A DNA stretch of 64,000 nucleotides from Lysobacterales bacterium (GCA_014946745.1 JADCRD010000001.1:496001-560000); one strand, 5' to 3'; positions 19,601-27,706 are shown, counted from the first letter of the stretch. Notes: a model not told the origin generated them from the sequence alone. Translations and numbers: made by a program.

Positions 19601-19702
19601 GATCAGGGCGAGAAAAAGGGCGACAGCGGCAAGCCGTGGGAACGCGTCCGGTTGACGGACGCGACCTGGGGCGGAACGGCTGGAGACAAAGTGCGATGGC
19701 AT
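16637..19702 (-). CDS. Two-component-regulator-propeller diguanylate cyclase
   Basis: 1021 residues. A signal anchor (PRLAAVALFLALIAASLLLD) precedes about 14 propeller repeats (DRDGYLWVGTYSGLGRF, DGQVWVGSTRGLC and similar; about residues 50-680), a Y_Y_Y domain (LRYRYRLRGDGGDW), a membrane helix (RLLVAISLVLLAALAVRF), a coiled coil, and a C-terminal GGDEF domain with GGEEF at about residue 895 and an RESD inhibitory site five residues before. It should sense a periplasmic ligand and make c-di-GMP. The ATG at 19702 is preferred to a GTG 18 codons upstream because it places the hydrophobic segment normally. Same architecture as the gene at 1-2244, but not a recent duplicate. Confidence 0.92.
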   Translation of the reverse strand: MPSHFVSSRSAPGRVRQPDAFPRLAAVALFLALIAASLLLDHAVARAKPQQFDATDGLPQQQVIALHQDRDGYLWVGTYSGLGRFNGREFRVFSTADGLASNSVQAIASSADGQVWVGSTRGLCSLAPGASRFRCREMPGISDVSVQALAARGANLLVGTVRGLYQLEPIEGSDGLDPPTVTTLIADVHTTSLARADDGSIWVGTPNGLLRWFAVTGQYASVHLPLDSAPMVSALLAEEDRVWIGTSAGLLLLKGEELALPPGLPAEARGMAISGIARDATGELWVTGNRGLLRGPEHALRLQTPEDGLASLVNHSVLRDSEGAIWVGSDGGLSRYRIGRFEGYTRREGLLADFVRSLDEDTAGRLWLGTRQGVQVLPSREERLDASAGFTLTAADGLIDERVYDIELPSPGHAWIGTEFGLAEWRADRGILRLLTEQDGLPANAVRSLCSDSDGRLWIGTMTGVALMEDARIQAVADPLLSVARVLAIEAAPDGSLWFASMHDGLLRMAEDGSVQRLGREEGFSNEILWDLAVDAKGGLWVGSNGDGLFHRAPDGEVRRYTREQGMPDNFVWSVLVDGEDRVWAYTSRGLARIENGQVQSFTVADGLLHPEGSATAALRTRDGTLWFGSGFGLVRYVERARPAEAPPRVVIERVSSADEPVPEGSQLAAGTRDLSFSFAALRLGYGSQLRYRYRLRGDGGDWSAPQPYQPITFAALPPGSYVFEVQARDGLREWGPSTEFSFAIEPAPWQRTSTRLLVAISLVLLAALAVRFRLHQLAARRRELEQLVEFRTQALAEANSQLEQASLTDPLTGLPNRRYLLRQVLADLAQCRRAYRVAASPGVQRDMLFLLVDIDHFKAINDRHGHAAGDTVLRQFARLLTHAVRESDYAVRWGGEEFLVVARQADAAQAGVLAERIVSAVRNEVFRLDSGELLRCSCSVGAAALPFLPGDPDALEWEQVVDLADAAVYGAKRRGRNRWIVLAPAQGLRPSDLPDLLDAARNRLDAPETARLLSLQTGKD

Positions 19703-20253
19703 AAGCCGGGCAAAATGCGATCCCCGCTGTCGGGGGTGCTGTGCGCTGCCGCACACTTTTCGGGTGACGGCGTCCGGGTACGAAATCTCCTACCCATCGT
19801 CGCGACCCGGTGCCGATGCGGATCCCGGCAGTCCGTGGGCACTCTTTGCCGCTCGACGCGGGCGGCCGTCATCGCCGACCGCGTCCTGTTTTGCCAAAGG
19901 TTGCCGTGCATGCGCGATTCTCCACAGCCCCTCCTGCCACGGCCCGCCGTCGATGCTCTGGTCCGCCCGCTTCTGCCCGCCGCGCTGGCGGTGGACAGCG
20001 CAGTCTGCGGTTTCGAGCCCGGCAGCGCTGGCCATACCCTCTGGCTGATCGCTCGCCAACGCGCGGCAACCCTGCGCCCGCCGCATCACCGAGTGCCCGC
20101 TGCGGCGCCGTGAGCACAGTGTTTGCGAGTCCAGCCTCGCCGGGCGCGCATTCGCTTCGTGTGGTTTCGCGTCCTCCGCCGCTGCGCGGCAAATCCCGAA
20201 GCGCATGCCTCGGCGAGAGGGCCTAGGCCTGCCAGCTGTCTGCCGCGCCTCGG
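19703..20253. other. 551-base gap without a supported gene
   Basis: Upstream of the cyclase and downstream of the subtilase gene. An ATG frame at 19910-20113 (67 codons) exists but has no ribosome site or recognisable features. At 20135-20218 an imperfect inverted repeat (CTCGCCGGGCGCGCATTCGC ... GCGCATGCCTCGGCGAG) could form a long hairpin downstream of the subtilase. The cyclase promoter is presumably in 19703-19860; I cannot assign it. Confidence 0.5.
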
Positions 20254-21840
20254 CTACTCGAAACCGTTGGCGAAAACTGCCGCCGCCACCGGCACCTGCT
20301 CGCCCGACTGCAGCACCTGGGTGATGGCGGCCAGAACGCCGCCAGGCATCAGGGTGATCACGCGGTTGGCCGCCATGCTCACCCCACATCCCCCGCTGCC
20401 CGCATCACAGTTCAAGACCCGCATGTCGGGATCGCCGACGGTCACGTTGGTGGTGGCGTTTCGCGCGAAGTGGTAGCAGTCATCGCCGCAGCCCTGCAGG
20501 GGAGAAGGGCTGAGGCTGTAGGCGGCATCGAAGCGGTTGTCGAGCGCCAGCCGGATCGGCCGCGCATCGTGCAGCATCGGCACCGGGAACGATTGCCCGG
20601 TACGGACGTCGACAATCCAGCGCCCCTGCGAGCGCATGTGCCCGATCAGGGTGTCGACGCTGAGGCTCGACCAGGCGTTGCCTGCGCGCAGCACCGCAAC
20701 CGCGCCGGCGACGTGCGGCGCGGCCATCGAGGTGCCGGTCTTGATGTAGCCGCCGGCGTCGATGTCTTCGCCCGGTGCGAGAAAGCTCAGGACCGACTCC
20801 GAGTTCGAGAACGTCGAAACGGTCCACTGGGTCCGGTCCGTGTCCAGTGAACCCACGCCGACAACATGGGCATTGCAGGCAGGCCATCTCATGATGGCGA
20901 CGGTGCCAAGCGTGCTGTCGTTGCCTGCGGCTGCAATCTGCGCGATGCCAGCGCTCTTGGCCGCCTGAAAGGTGCCGCTTGCCCGTGAACAGGGCTGTTG
21001 CGATGTGGGTACGCTGCCCCAGCTCATGTTGTGGGCGACGATGTTGTACTGCGCCTGGTTCTGCACCGCCCAATTCAAGGCGGTGAACGCCGATACACTG
21101 CTGACGCAGCCGTCCTGATCCGGGCAAGCGATCCCGATATCGGCGAAGTGGATGCCGGCCCCACGTGCGGTACGCGCGACGATGGCGGCGACATTGGTGC
21201 CATGGCTGTCGCTGCCGGCCGACTCCAGCGTCATCCATGTCCGCAGCTGACAGCTGGCGGGCGTGCCGACAGCGGTACAGGGGCCGAAGTCAGGATGGAT
21301 GCTGGCGGGCGGCCCGGAACCCAGCGCGGTATCGGTGACCAGAACGGAGGTGCCCGCGCCAATGAAGCCGGCGGCGGCCGCCAGCCCGGCCTGCATCTGA
21401 TTGGCCGACTGGGTGGCCGTCAGGGCCTGCGTGCGCAGCTGTGGTATTGGCCAGATGCCTTCGACACCCTGCTGATCCAGAATCGAGCGCTCCTGCGCGT
21501 CCGTCGCTAGCTCGACCAGCAGCAGCGGCAGATGATCGAAGTCCCGCACCACCTTGAGGCCCAGCGCGGCGACCAACTGCTGTTTGCGCGGCAGCAGTTC
21601 GGCCTTCAGCTGGGCAGGCTGGGCGCGCCGCCCCTGCCGCAGAGCCTGACGCGCCGCTGGCGGCAGACTCAGATCGATGTAGCGCAGGCGCTCCTCCGCG
21701 CTGGCGTCCAGCTGCGCCTGCGCCGGACTCTGAGCGGCCCCGAGCAGCAGCGCGATCGTGGCCGTCAGCAGCGCGCGCCGACCGGGTGTCGCCAGCGGCG
21801 AGACCGCGTCAGCGGTTCGGGGTTCAGAGAGTTGAAGCAC
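20254..21840 (-). CDS. Secreted subtilisin-like (S8) serine protease with FANGFE C-terminus
   Basis: 528 residues: signal peptide (ALLTATIALLLGAAQSPAQAQ), a propeptide-like region (~45-150), and an S8 catalytic domain with Asp170 (VLVTDTALG), His213 (DSHGTNVA), oxyanion Asn307 (AAAGND) and Ser371 (GTSMAAPHVAG). Many Cys pairs suggest an extracytoplasmic, disulfide-bonded enzyme. The C-terminus after residue ~400 is a small beta domain ending VPVAAAVFANGFE, the same tail as in the nuclease at 40709. It lies 13 bases downstream of a small secreted protein gene and is probably co-transcribed with it. Substrate unknown. Confidence 0.92.
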   Translation of the reverse strand: MLQLSEPRTADAVSPLATPGRRALLTATIALLLGAAQSPAQAQLDASAEERLRYIDLSLPPAARQALRQGRRAQPAQLKAELLPRKQQLVAALGLKVVRDFDHLPLLLVELATDAQERSILDQQGVEGIWPIPQLRTQALTATQSANQMQAGLAAAAGFIGAGTSVLVTDTALGSGPPASIHPDFGPCTAVGTPASCQLRTWMTLESAGSDSHGTNVAAIVARTARGAGIHFADIGIACPDQDGCVSSVSAFTALNWAVQNQAQYNIVAHNMSWGSVPTSQQPCSRASGTFQAAKSAGIAQIAAAGNDSTLGTVAIMRWPACNAHVVGVGSLDTDRTQWTVSTFSNSESVLSFLAPGEDIDAGGYIKTGTSMAAPHVAGAVAVLRAGNAWSSLSVDTLIGHMRSQGRWIVDVRTGQSFPVPMLHDARPIRLALDNRFDAAYSLSPSPLQGCGDDCYHFARNATTNVTVGDPDMRVLNCDAGSGGCGVSMAANRVITLMPGGVLAAITQVLQSGEQVPVAAAVFANGFE

Positions 21841-21853
21841 GGTTGCGCCCCAT

Positions 21854-22216
21854 TCAAAGCAGGGCCACGACGTGCAGGTAGCAGAAGTTGTCGGACGAAT
21901 GCGTCCAGCGTCGGCTGGGGTCGCCGATCAGGCGCACGCGCGCCCGACTGAGCTTGGCCGCGGTCAGAATCTGGAAGAACTCCTGGTACTGCGCATCGGA
22001 CTTGCTGATCCAGCCGCCCCGACAGACGCCGGCATTGAGGGGGTCGGTGACCGACACCACCAGATCGTTCTTCGCGCCCGGTGCGGGCTCTTCATCGCTG
22101 TAGCGAAGCAGCTGATCGATGGTGCTGGCCGATGTCGTGATATCGATCGGCGCGGCGTGGGCCGACAGACTGGCAAGACCGAGGCAGAGCGCCGCCACGG
22201 CAAGGTGGAAGTTCAT
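21854..22216 (-). CDS. Small secreted protein of unknown function upstream of the subtilase
   Basis: 120 residues with a clear signal peptide (MNFHLAVAALCLGLASLSAHA) and a mature part of about 99 residues containing exactly two cysteines, Cys65 (AGVCRGGWI) and Cys112 (NFCYLHV). The layout is strand-Cys, helix (YQEFFQILTAAKLS), strand (RARVRLIGD), Trp, Cys-strand. I do not recognise a family with certainty; this order weakly recalls the binding subunit of subtilase cytotoxins (SubB). The ATG at 22216 follows GGAG; the longer frame upstream has no signal sequence in place. The gene ends 13 bases before the subtilase start. Confidence 0.75.
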   Translation of the reverse strand: MNFHLAVAALCLGLASLSAHAAPIDITTSASTIDQLLRYSDEEPAPGAKNDLVVSVTDPLNAGVCRGGWISKSDAQYQEFFQILTAAKLSRARVRLIGDPSRRWTHSSDNFCYLHVVALL

Positions 22217-22309
22217 GGTGTGCTCCGGAAGGATGCTGGGCCGCGACGGAATCGTCCGGCTGACCGGATCGCTCGGCGTGACCTTCAAGTCGCCCGCGCC
22301 GTCCGCCGT

Positions 22310-22338
22310 AAAGTAGAAACGGGCATCGCGACTCGCAA
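22310..22338 (-). promoter_or_regulatory. Possible promoter for the small protein-subtilase operon
   Basis: On the minus strand TTGCGA (22338-22333), 17-base spacer, TACTTT (22315-22310), about 94 bases before the start codon. Weak match to sigma-70; sequence judgement only. Confidence 0.25.
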
Positions 22339-22436
22339 GCCAGCAATCCTGAAATCTTCTGAAAGTTTGTGGCCGCGGCGCAGAGCGCGCCTGGCGCGGC
22401 ATCCACGGGGTCCAGGGCCGCAAGTCCGGCGTCGCC

Positions 22437-22512
22437 GGACGCGCGCGCTGGATCGAGCATCGGGCGCCCGGTCCGCGAGCGCGCCGTCCCTGGCGCGGGA
22501 AGCTCCGACAAA
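22437..22512. repeat. Partial copy of the ~190-bp element (copy G)
   Basis: Matches the right half of the element (GCTGGATCGAGCATCGGGCG, GGTCCGCGAGCGCGCCGTCC, CTGGCGCGGGAAGCTCCGAC) between the tRNA terminator and the small-protein gene. With the possible promoter it accounts for the 387-base gap. Confidence 0.5.
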
Positions 22513-22565
22513 TCAGAGCGCTCCTACCGGCCTCCGGCTCACCGCGGCTGTGCGGCGAACCAAAC

Positions 22566-22594
22566 AAAAAGCCCCGGCTTGCGCCGAGGCTTTT
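22566..22594 (-). terminator. Rho-independent terminator of tRNA-Val
   Basis: Read on the minus strand: AAAAGCC-T-CGGC-GCAA-GCCG-G-GGCTTTTT, a strong stem ending in a T run, nine bases after the tRNA CCA. Confidence 0.85.
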
Positions 22595-22603
22595 GTCTGA
22601 AAC

Positions 22604-22678
22604 TGGTGGGCAGTACAGGGATCGAACCTGTGACCCCTACCATGTCAAGGTAGTGCTCTACCGCTGAGCTAACTGCCC
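22604..22678 (-). tRNA. tRNA-Val (GAC)
   Basis: 75 bases on the minus strand including an encoded CCA. Acceptor GGGCAGT pairs with ACTGCCC; D-loop AGCTCAGCGGTAGAGC; anticodon stem CTACC-TTGACAT-GGTAG gives anticodon GAC, read as Val (GUC/GUU); T-arm ACAGG-TTCGATC-CCTGT. All four arms pair. It stands alone with its own terminator and probable promoter. Confidence 0.97.
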
Positions 22679-22695
22679 GTCGATGCGGGGCGCGC

Positions 22696-22725
22696 ACTCT
22701 AACACAGCGCTTTCGCCGATCACAA
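22696..22725 (-). promoter_or_regulatory. Probable promoter of tRNA-Val
   Basis: On the minus strand TTGTGA (22725-22720), 18-base spacer, TAGAGT (22701-22696), followed by a GC-rich discriminator (GCGCGCC), typical for stringently controlled stable RNA genes. Confidence 0.45.
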
Positions 22726-22771
22726 CGCCCGACGCGAAACTCTCCGCTCCGGGCCTGTGATCGCGCAGCGA

Positions 22772-23350
22772 TCAGGCCATCTGGCTCTCGACGAAGTCCC
22801 AGTTGACCAGGCTCCAGAACGCCTCGACGTACTTGGCGCGGGCGTTGCGGTAGTCAACGTAGTACGCGTGCTCCCACACGTCGCAGGTCAGCAGCGCGCG
22901 GTCTTCGCCGGTCAGCGGGGTGGCGGCATTCGAAGTCGAGACCAGCGCCAGGCTGCCGTCCGGACGCTGCACCAGCCAGGCCCAGCCGGAGCCGAAGGTG
23001 GTCAGCGCGGTCTGGGTGAACTTCTCCTTGAAGGCCTCGAAGCTGCCGAAGGCCGCGTTGATGGCCTCGGCCAGCTTGCCGCTCGGCGCGCCGCCGCCGT
23101 TTGGCTTCAGGCAGTGCCAGTAGAAGGTGTGGTTCCAGACCTGGGCGGCGTTGTTGAACATGCCGCCGCTGCTGGTCTTGATGATGGTTTCCAGATCTTT
23201 GCCCTCGAACGCGGTGCCAGCGATCTGGTTGTTCAAGTTGGTGACATAGGTCTGGTGATGCTTGCCGTAGTGGTAATCGATGGTCTCGGCCGAGATGTGC
23301 GGGGCAAGAGCGTCGCGGGCGTAGGGCAGGGCTGGCAGTTCGATGGCCAT
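22772..23350 (-). CDS. sodB: Superoxide dismutase, Fe-type
   Basis: 192 residues beginning [20 protein letters not shown]. Metal ligands are in the standard places: His in [11 protein letters not shown], His in [11 protein letters not shown], and Asp/His in [25 protein letters not shown] (Gln in the first half) is the iron-type signature; Mn enzymes carry this Gln in the C-terminal half. Cytoplasmic, converts superoxide to oxygen and peroxide. The ATG at 23350 gives the usual length; the very long frame upstream is antisense to grxD. Divergent from grxD, with 243 bases between the start codons, presumably containing both promoters. Confidence 0.95.
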   Translation of the reverse strand: MAIELPALPYARDALAPHISAETIDYHYGKHHQTYVTNLNNQIAGTAFEGKDLETIIKTSSGGMFNNAAQVWNHTFYWHCLKPNGGGAPSGKLAEAINAAFGSFEAFKEKFTQTALTTFGSGWAWLVQRPDGSLALVSTSNAATPLTGEDRALLTCDVWEHAYYVDYRNARAKYVEAFWSLVNWDFVESQMA

Positions 23351-23593
23351 GACGGTTCCTTCAGGCGAGCGTGGAAAGGGAAGAGTGCTTGCGTCGCGCC
23401 CGGCGGCGGTGCCGGCGGGCCACGCAGCCGGCGAGGCGTGGTGCCGAGCAGGATGGAATCGCTGCAAGGCCGGCTGGTGTGGGAAAATTGTAGCAAGCAG
23501 GCCGCGTGACCCGTTCGTGAGGTTCGCGCAGCGCCGCTCCCGACTTTCCCCGCAACCGCGCCCACGCTTTAGCCGGGCCGTGATGGAGACCGC

Positions 23594-23917
23594 ATGAACG
23601 CCACCGTCGATCGCATCAAGGCCGTGCTGGCCGAACACCCCATCGTGCTGTTCATGAAGGGCACCCCGCAGTTTCCCATGTGCGGCTTTTCCTCGCGCAC
23701 CGTCGAGGCGCTGAAGGCCTGCAACGCCCAGTTCCACTCGATCAACGTGCTGCAGGATCCGGACGTGCGCGCCAACCTGCCGCGCTTCTCGAACTGGCCC
23801 ACCTTCCCGCAGCTGTTCATCAACGGTGAGCTGATCGGCGGCTGCGACATCACCCTGGAGTTGCACCAGGCGGGCGAGCTGGCGCGCATCGTCAGCGAAG
23901 CGCAGAAGCCGGCATGA
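23594..23917 (+). CDS. grxD: Monothiol glutaredoxin (Grx4 type)
   Basis: 107 residues: [18 protein letters not shown] with the CGFS monothiol site (Cys30), [19 protein letters not shown] with cis-Pro and glutathione-binding residues. These proteins carry and deliver [2Fe-2S] clusters, often with BolA partners. Divergent from sodB, a Fe enzyme. Its stop overlaps the next start by four bases (ATGA), the first of two such overlaps in this operon. Confidence 0.95.
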   Translation: MNATVDRIKAVLAEHPIVLFMKGTPQFPMCGFSSRTVEALKACNAQFHSINVLQDPDVRANLPRFSNWPTFPQLFINGELIGGCDITLELHQAGELARIVSEAQKPA

Positions 23918-24651
23918 GTGACGCTGCGAAGCCGCTGGCGGGACGCTCGCTGCTGGTCGTCGGTGCGCACGGCGCCTTCGGCTCGGAAGTCGCGCGCGCG
24001 GCGGCTCGGGCCGGTGCGCAGGTCGTGCTGCTCGGGCGGCGCGTGCCCAAGCTGGGCCAGGTCTACGATCAGCTCGTCGCCGATGGTTCGCCCGAACCCG
24101 CGATCTATCCGCTGGATCTCGAAGGCGCCACACCCGCCGACTATGAGCAGCTCGCCGACACTCTGCGGGCCGAGCTGTGCGGCCTGCACGGTGTGCTGCA
24201 CGCCGCGGCCGACTTCAAGCACCTGGCCTCGATCGAAAACAGCGAGCCGCTCGACATCGCCCGCGCCATTCACGTCAACCTGACCGCGCCGCTGATGCTG
24301 AGTCGCGCCCTGCTGCCTTTGCTGCGCGAGAGCGGCAGCACTGAGCGGCCGTCCTCGCTGGTGTTCATGCTCGACGATCTCGACCGCGTCAGTCGCGCCT
24401 ACTGGGGCGGCTACGGCATCGGCAAGCACGGGCTCGAAGGTGCCTTCCGCATTCTTGCCGAGGAACTGGAAGGCTCGACGCTGCGGGTGAACGCCGTGCG
24501 GCCCGCGCCGACCCGCACCAATCTGCGTTCGCGTGCTTACTTCGGCGAAGACCCGGGCCTGCTGCCGCCGGCCGCGCAGCGCGCGCCGGCGATTGTTCGC
24601 CTGTTCGACACGTCCGCTGCATCCCCCCATGGCGAGGTCATCGCACCGTGA
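23914..24651 (+). CDS. Short-chain dehydrogenase/reductase (YciK-like)
   Basis: 245 residues. The dinucleotide-binding loop is [11 protein letters not shown] (a variant of TGxxxGxG), with LGRR following the second strand, suggesting NADP preference. HAAADF replaces the usual [14 protein letters not shown] carries the catalytic Tyr and Lys. It resembles E. coli YciK, an SDR without a proven substrate. Coupled by four-base overlaps to grxD before it and marC after it. Confidence 0.85.
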   Translation: MSDAAKPLAGRSLLVVGAHGAFGSEVARAAARAGAQVVLLGRRVPKLGQVYDQLVADGSPEPAIYPLDLEGATPADYEQLADTLRAELCGLHGVLHAAADFKHLASIENSEPLDIARAIHVNLTAPLMLSRALLPLLRESGSTERPSSLVFMLDDLDRVSRAYWGGYGIGKHGLEGAFRILAEELEGSTLRVNAVRPAPTRTNLRSRAYFGEDPGLLPPAAQRAPAIVRLFDTSAASPHGEVIAP

Positions 24652-25250
24652 GCACCCTGTCGGCGGCGATCCTGCTGTTCATGATCCTGGACCCCTTGGG
24701 CAATGTTCCGATCTTCCTGAACCTGCTCAAGACCCTGCCGCCTGCGCGGCGGCGCTGGGTGCTGGCCCGCGAGCTGCTGATCGCCCTGGTGGTGCTGTTC
24801 GCCTTCCTCTGGGGCGGCCAGCACATCCTGTCGGCCATGCATCTGCGTCAGGAGTCCGTGGCGATCGCCGGCGGCATCGTGCTGTTCCTGATCGGCATCA
24901 AGATGATCTTTCCCACGCCCGAAGGCCTGTTTGGCGACACGCCCGAGGGCGAGCCCTTCATCGTGCCGATGGCGATTCCGCTGATCGCCGGGCCCTCGGG
25001 TATGGCAGCAGTGATGCTGATGTCCAGCAACGAGCCCGAGCGCATGGGGGACTTCAGCCTGGCCCTCTTCCTGGCCTGGCTGGCGACTGCGGTGATCCTG
25101 TTCTCCTCGACGTATCTCTACCGCCTGCTTGGCCACCGGGTGCTGGCGGCGATCGAGCGCCTCATGGGCATGCTGCTGGTGGCATTGTCGGTGCAGATGT
25201 TCCTCGACGGCATCGGCGCCTATCTGGCGCGCTCGGCCGGAGCGGCCTGA
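24648..25250 (+). CDS. MarC-family integral membrane protein
   Basis: 200 residues with six predicted helices. MarC-family marks: FMILDPLGNVPIFLNLL at the N-terminus, GGIVLFLIGIKMIF, PMAIPLIAGPSGMAAVM, and MGMLLVALSVQMFLDGI. Despite the family name it has no proven drug-resistance role. GTG start at 24648 overlaps the SDR stop (GTGA), which fixes the start. Last gene of grxD-SDR-marC; a 72-base gap follows before glpQ on the same strand. Confidence 0.9.
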   Translation: MSTLSAAILLFMILDPLGNVPIFLNLLKTLPPARRRWVLARELLIALVVLFAFLWGGQHILSAMHLRQESVAIAGGIVLFLIGIKMIFPTPEGLFGDTPEGEPFIVPMAIPLIAGPSGMAAVMLMSSNEPERMGDFSLALFLAWLATAVILFSSTYLYRLLGHRVLAAIERLMGMLLVALSVQMFLDGIGAYLARSAGAA

Positions 25251-25322
25251 GCTTCGGCGCGGCCGCTCCGCCATCGGGCCTTCATGGATCCAGTCGACGC
25301 TGCGCGCGACACGGAGAGAGGC

Positions 25323-26216
25323 ATGAGCTGGAGAACGCTGGACGGACTGCCGCCGCAGGTGATCGCCCATCGCGGCGCCAGCGGACTGCTGCCTGAGCAC
25401 ACCCTGGCCGCCTACGCGCTAGGCCTGGGCCAAGGCGCCGACGTGATCGAGCCGGACCTTGTGCCGACTCGCGACGGCGTGCTGATCGCCCGCCATGAGC
25501 CCAATCTCGCGCGCAGCACCGATGTCTTTGTTCGCGGCGAGTTCTCGCACCTGAAGCGTGGGGACGACTGGTGGAGCACCGATTTCGCGCTGGAGGACAT
25601 CCGCCGCCTGCGCGCGCGCCAGCCCTTCGAGGGGCGCAGCGACCGGCATGACGATCACCACGGCGTGCCCAGTTGGCAGGACGTGCTGGACTGGGCTGCG
25701 CAAGCCGCACTGGAGCGTGGCCAGGCAGTGAGCGTCTATCCCGAACTCAAGCATCCGGCGCATTTCGCCGCGCTGGGCTTGGATCCTGTCCCGCTGTTCG
25801 CACAAGCGCTGCTCGCGCTGCCCGCAGGGGTGGAAGTCCGCGTGCAGTGTTTCGAGGTGGGAGCCTTGCAGCGAGTGCGGGCGAGTACGGGCCTGCCCTG
25901 CACCCTGCTGCTGGAGCAGGGCGCCGACTGGCGCCGCGTCATCGCCGAGCACGGTCAGTGGCTGTGGGGCCTCGGCGTCGACAAGCGCCTGCTGTGGAGC
26001 GCGCAAGGCCGCGGCAGCGGTCTGGTCGAAGCGGCCCACGCCGCTGGACTTCGCGTGCACCCGTGGACCTACCGCGATGATCGGGTGGGCGAGGGCTACG
26101 CCGACGTGCGCGAGGAGCTGCGCGCGGCCTTGCGCCTCGGCGTGGACGGCGTGTTCTGTGATTTCCCGGCGACCGGTATCGAAGTTCGCGACAGCCTGCG
26201 CACGACCTTTGGCTGA
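25323..26216 (+). CDS. Glycerophosphodiester phosphodiesterase
   Basis: 297 residues: IAHRGASGLLPEHTLAAY (metal and phosphate-binding His/Arg/Glu), GADVIEPDLVPTRDGVLIARHEP (ExD metal ligands and general acid His), and YPELKHP. No signal peptide, so it is probably the cytosolic type despite GlpQ-like length; it would release glycerol-3-phosphate from phospholipid headgroup diesters. ATG 25323 follows GGAGAGAGG; an ATG 13 codons upstream lacks one. Convergent with the next gene. Confidence 0.9.
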   Translation: MSWRTLDGLPPQVIAHRGASGLLPEHTLAAYALGLGQGADVIEPDLVPTRDGVLIARHEPNLARSTDVFVRGEFSHLKRGDDWWSTDFALEDIRRLRARQPFEGRSDRHDDHHGVPSWQDVLDWAAQAALERGQAVSVYPELKHPAHFAALGLDPVPLFAQALLALPAGVEVRVQCFEVGALQRVRASTGLPCTLLLEQGADWRRVIAEHGQWLWGLGVDKRLLWSAQGRGSGLVEAAHAAGLRVHPWTYRDDRVGEGYADVREELRAALRLGVDGVFCDFPATGIEVRDSLRTTFG

Positions 26217-26330
26217 ACTTGGCGCTGCGGTGGGTTGGCCCCCAGCGCGATGCCGCCGCCAGCGCCACGCCTAGCCGCGCGCCGTGAGCTGCCAAAACCG
26301 GATCGAAACGCAAGCTGCCCGCCCGCGGCG

Positions 26331-26699
26331 CTACTCCTGGTCGAGATTCAGGCGCACGCCTTCGACGCTGTTGTTCACCAGGGACACATTGAAGCGCGGC
26401 CGGCCCAGGCGGCGCTTGACCAGCACGTCTTCGCCGTCGTCGACCTCGACGCGGTAGTCCTCGCCGATCGCTTCGCGCAGGGCTTCTCGCACGCGGCGCG
26501 CCACACCGTTCTCGCTGGTGCCGTCCTCGATCGTGACCTCCACTTCGGTGGCAGCACCATCCTTGGGCGTGAATGCCAGCACCAGCGAGCCGCTTGACTC
26601 GGCGTTGCCGCTGAACTGCAGGCGCCACTTGTTCTCGATCGGGGCGGCTTGGGCGATGCCGGCGAAAAGCAGCAGGAAGGTCGGCAGGATCAGGCGCAT
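26331..26699 (-). CDS. Secreted hypothetical protein
   Basis: 122 residues with a signal peptide (MRLILPTFLLLFAGIAQAA). The mature part is a small beta-rich, acidic domain (KWRLQFSGNAESSGSLVLAF, VEVTIEDGTSENGVARRV). No Cys in the mature protein and no family recognised. ATG at 26699 has the signal sequence directly after it; an upstream ATG overlaps the LysR gene. It lies 34 bases downstream of that regulator on the same strand, so it may be read through. Confidence 0.7.
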   Translation of the reverse strand: MRLILPTFLLLFAGIAQAAPIENKWRLQFSGNAESSGSLVLAFTPKDGAATEVEVTIEDGTSENGVARRVREALREAIGEDYRVEVDDGEDVLVKRRLGRPRFNVSLVNNSVEGVRLNLDQE

Positions 26700-26733
26700 A
26701 GGGGCGCTCCGCGCAGGGGTGAGGGGCCCCACA

Positions 26734-27693
26734 TCATCGCTCCGAATGCCCCGCCTCGTCATAGCCGCCGCGGGCGAAGGCCTGGGGCTTGATCTGGTCG
26801 ACGAAGGCGCGGGCCTGCGGGCTCAGGTACTTGCCCTTGCGGATCACCACGCCGTAGCTGCGCGGTGGGAAGTACTCGCGCATGTTGTGTACGAACAGGC
26901 GCTGGCGGTCCGTCTCGTTGATGCAGATGCTGGTGACGATGCTGATGCCGAGCCCCATGGCCACGTATTGCTTGATGACTTCCCAGCCGCCCACTTCCAG
27001 CGCGACGGTGTAGGGCACCTTGCGCTGCTGGAAGATCAGATCGACCAGCCGATAGGTGGTCAGACGCTTGGGCGGCAGGATCAGGCCGTAGGGCGAAAGG
27101 TCTTCAAGCGTCGGATGCCGCGCGCGCGCCAGCGGATGGTCGGGCGGCGTGATCAGGACCGGGTCAAAGGAGTACAGCGGCGCGTAGTCGATATCGTTGG
27201 GCACATCGAGCATCGAGCCCACGGCAAGGTCGACTTCGTCCGAGCGGATCAGGGCCAGACCGTCCTTGCCGGTGACGTTGTGCAGGCGCAGCTGCACGTC
27301 CGGATGGGTGCGGCGGAACTGGGCGATCAGCTCCGGCAGCAGGTAGAGAATGGTCGAAGCACCCGCCGCGATATTGAGCTCGCCGCCCTCAAGGCCCTTG
27401 AGGCGGCTCTTGAACTCGGTTTCGAGCCCATCCAGTCCGTCGACCAGCGGACGCGCCAGCTCGTAGAGCACTTGGCCTTCGCGGGTGAGGTTCAGGCGGC
27501 GGCCGTGGCGTTCGAACAGACTGAGGCCCAGCTCGCCCTCGAGCGCGCCCAGCTGCAGCGACACGGCCGGCTGGCTGAGGAACAGGGCCTCGGCCGCGCG
27601 CGTCACCGAGCCCAGGCGCGCAGCGTGGCAGAAGGCCCGCAGCTGCTTGAGGCGACTGCCCTTGTAGTAGAAGCGCGCGGGCGATTTGCTCAT
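26734..27693 (-). CDS. LysR-family transcriptional regulator (CysB-like)
   Basis: 319 residues. N-terminal winged helix: LKQLRAFCHAARLGSVTRAAEALFLSQPAVSLQLGALEGELG. The effector domain includes LRLHNVTGKDGLALIRSDEVDLAVG and WEVIKQYVAMGLGISIV, the latter typical of the CysB/Cbl branch that senses O-acetylserine and thiosulfate. It could regulate sulfur genes (a cysteine synthase lies at 39561), but CysB-like proteins are diverse. It sits 13 bases after oleD on the same strand. Confidence 0.88.
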   Translation of the reverse strand: MSKSPARFYYKGSRLKQLRAFCHAARLGSVTRAAEALFLSQPAVSLQLGALEGELGLSLFERHGRRLNLTREGQVLYELARPLVDGLDGLETEFKSRLKGLEGGELNIAAGASTILYLLPELIAQFRRTHPDVQLRLHNVTGKDGLALIRSDEVDLAVGSMLDVPNDIDYAPLYSFDPVLITPPDHPLARARHPTLEDLSPYGLILPPKRLTTYRLVDLIFQQRKVPYTVALEVGGWEVIKQYVAMGLGISIVTSICINETDRQRLFVHNMREYFPPRSYGVVIRKGKYLSPQARAFVDQIKPQAFARGGYDEAGHSER

Positions 27694-27706
27694 CGCCGCA
27701 ACGGCT

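Noticed and set aside
19910-20113. 67-codon plus-strand frame as a small protein gene
   Set aside because: No ribosome site, Pro/Ala/Arg-rich composition as in shadow frames, no recognisable feature.
22604-22678. Integration at tRNA-Val
   Set aside because: The tRNA is complete with its own terminator, and no duplicated 3' end or phage gene lies nearby.
24648-25250. Multiple-antibiotic-resistance transporter
   Set aside because: MarC proteins are not shown to export drugs; the name is historical.
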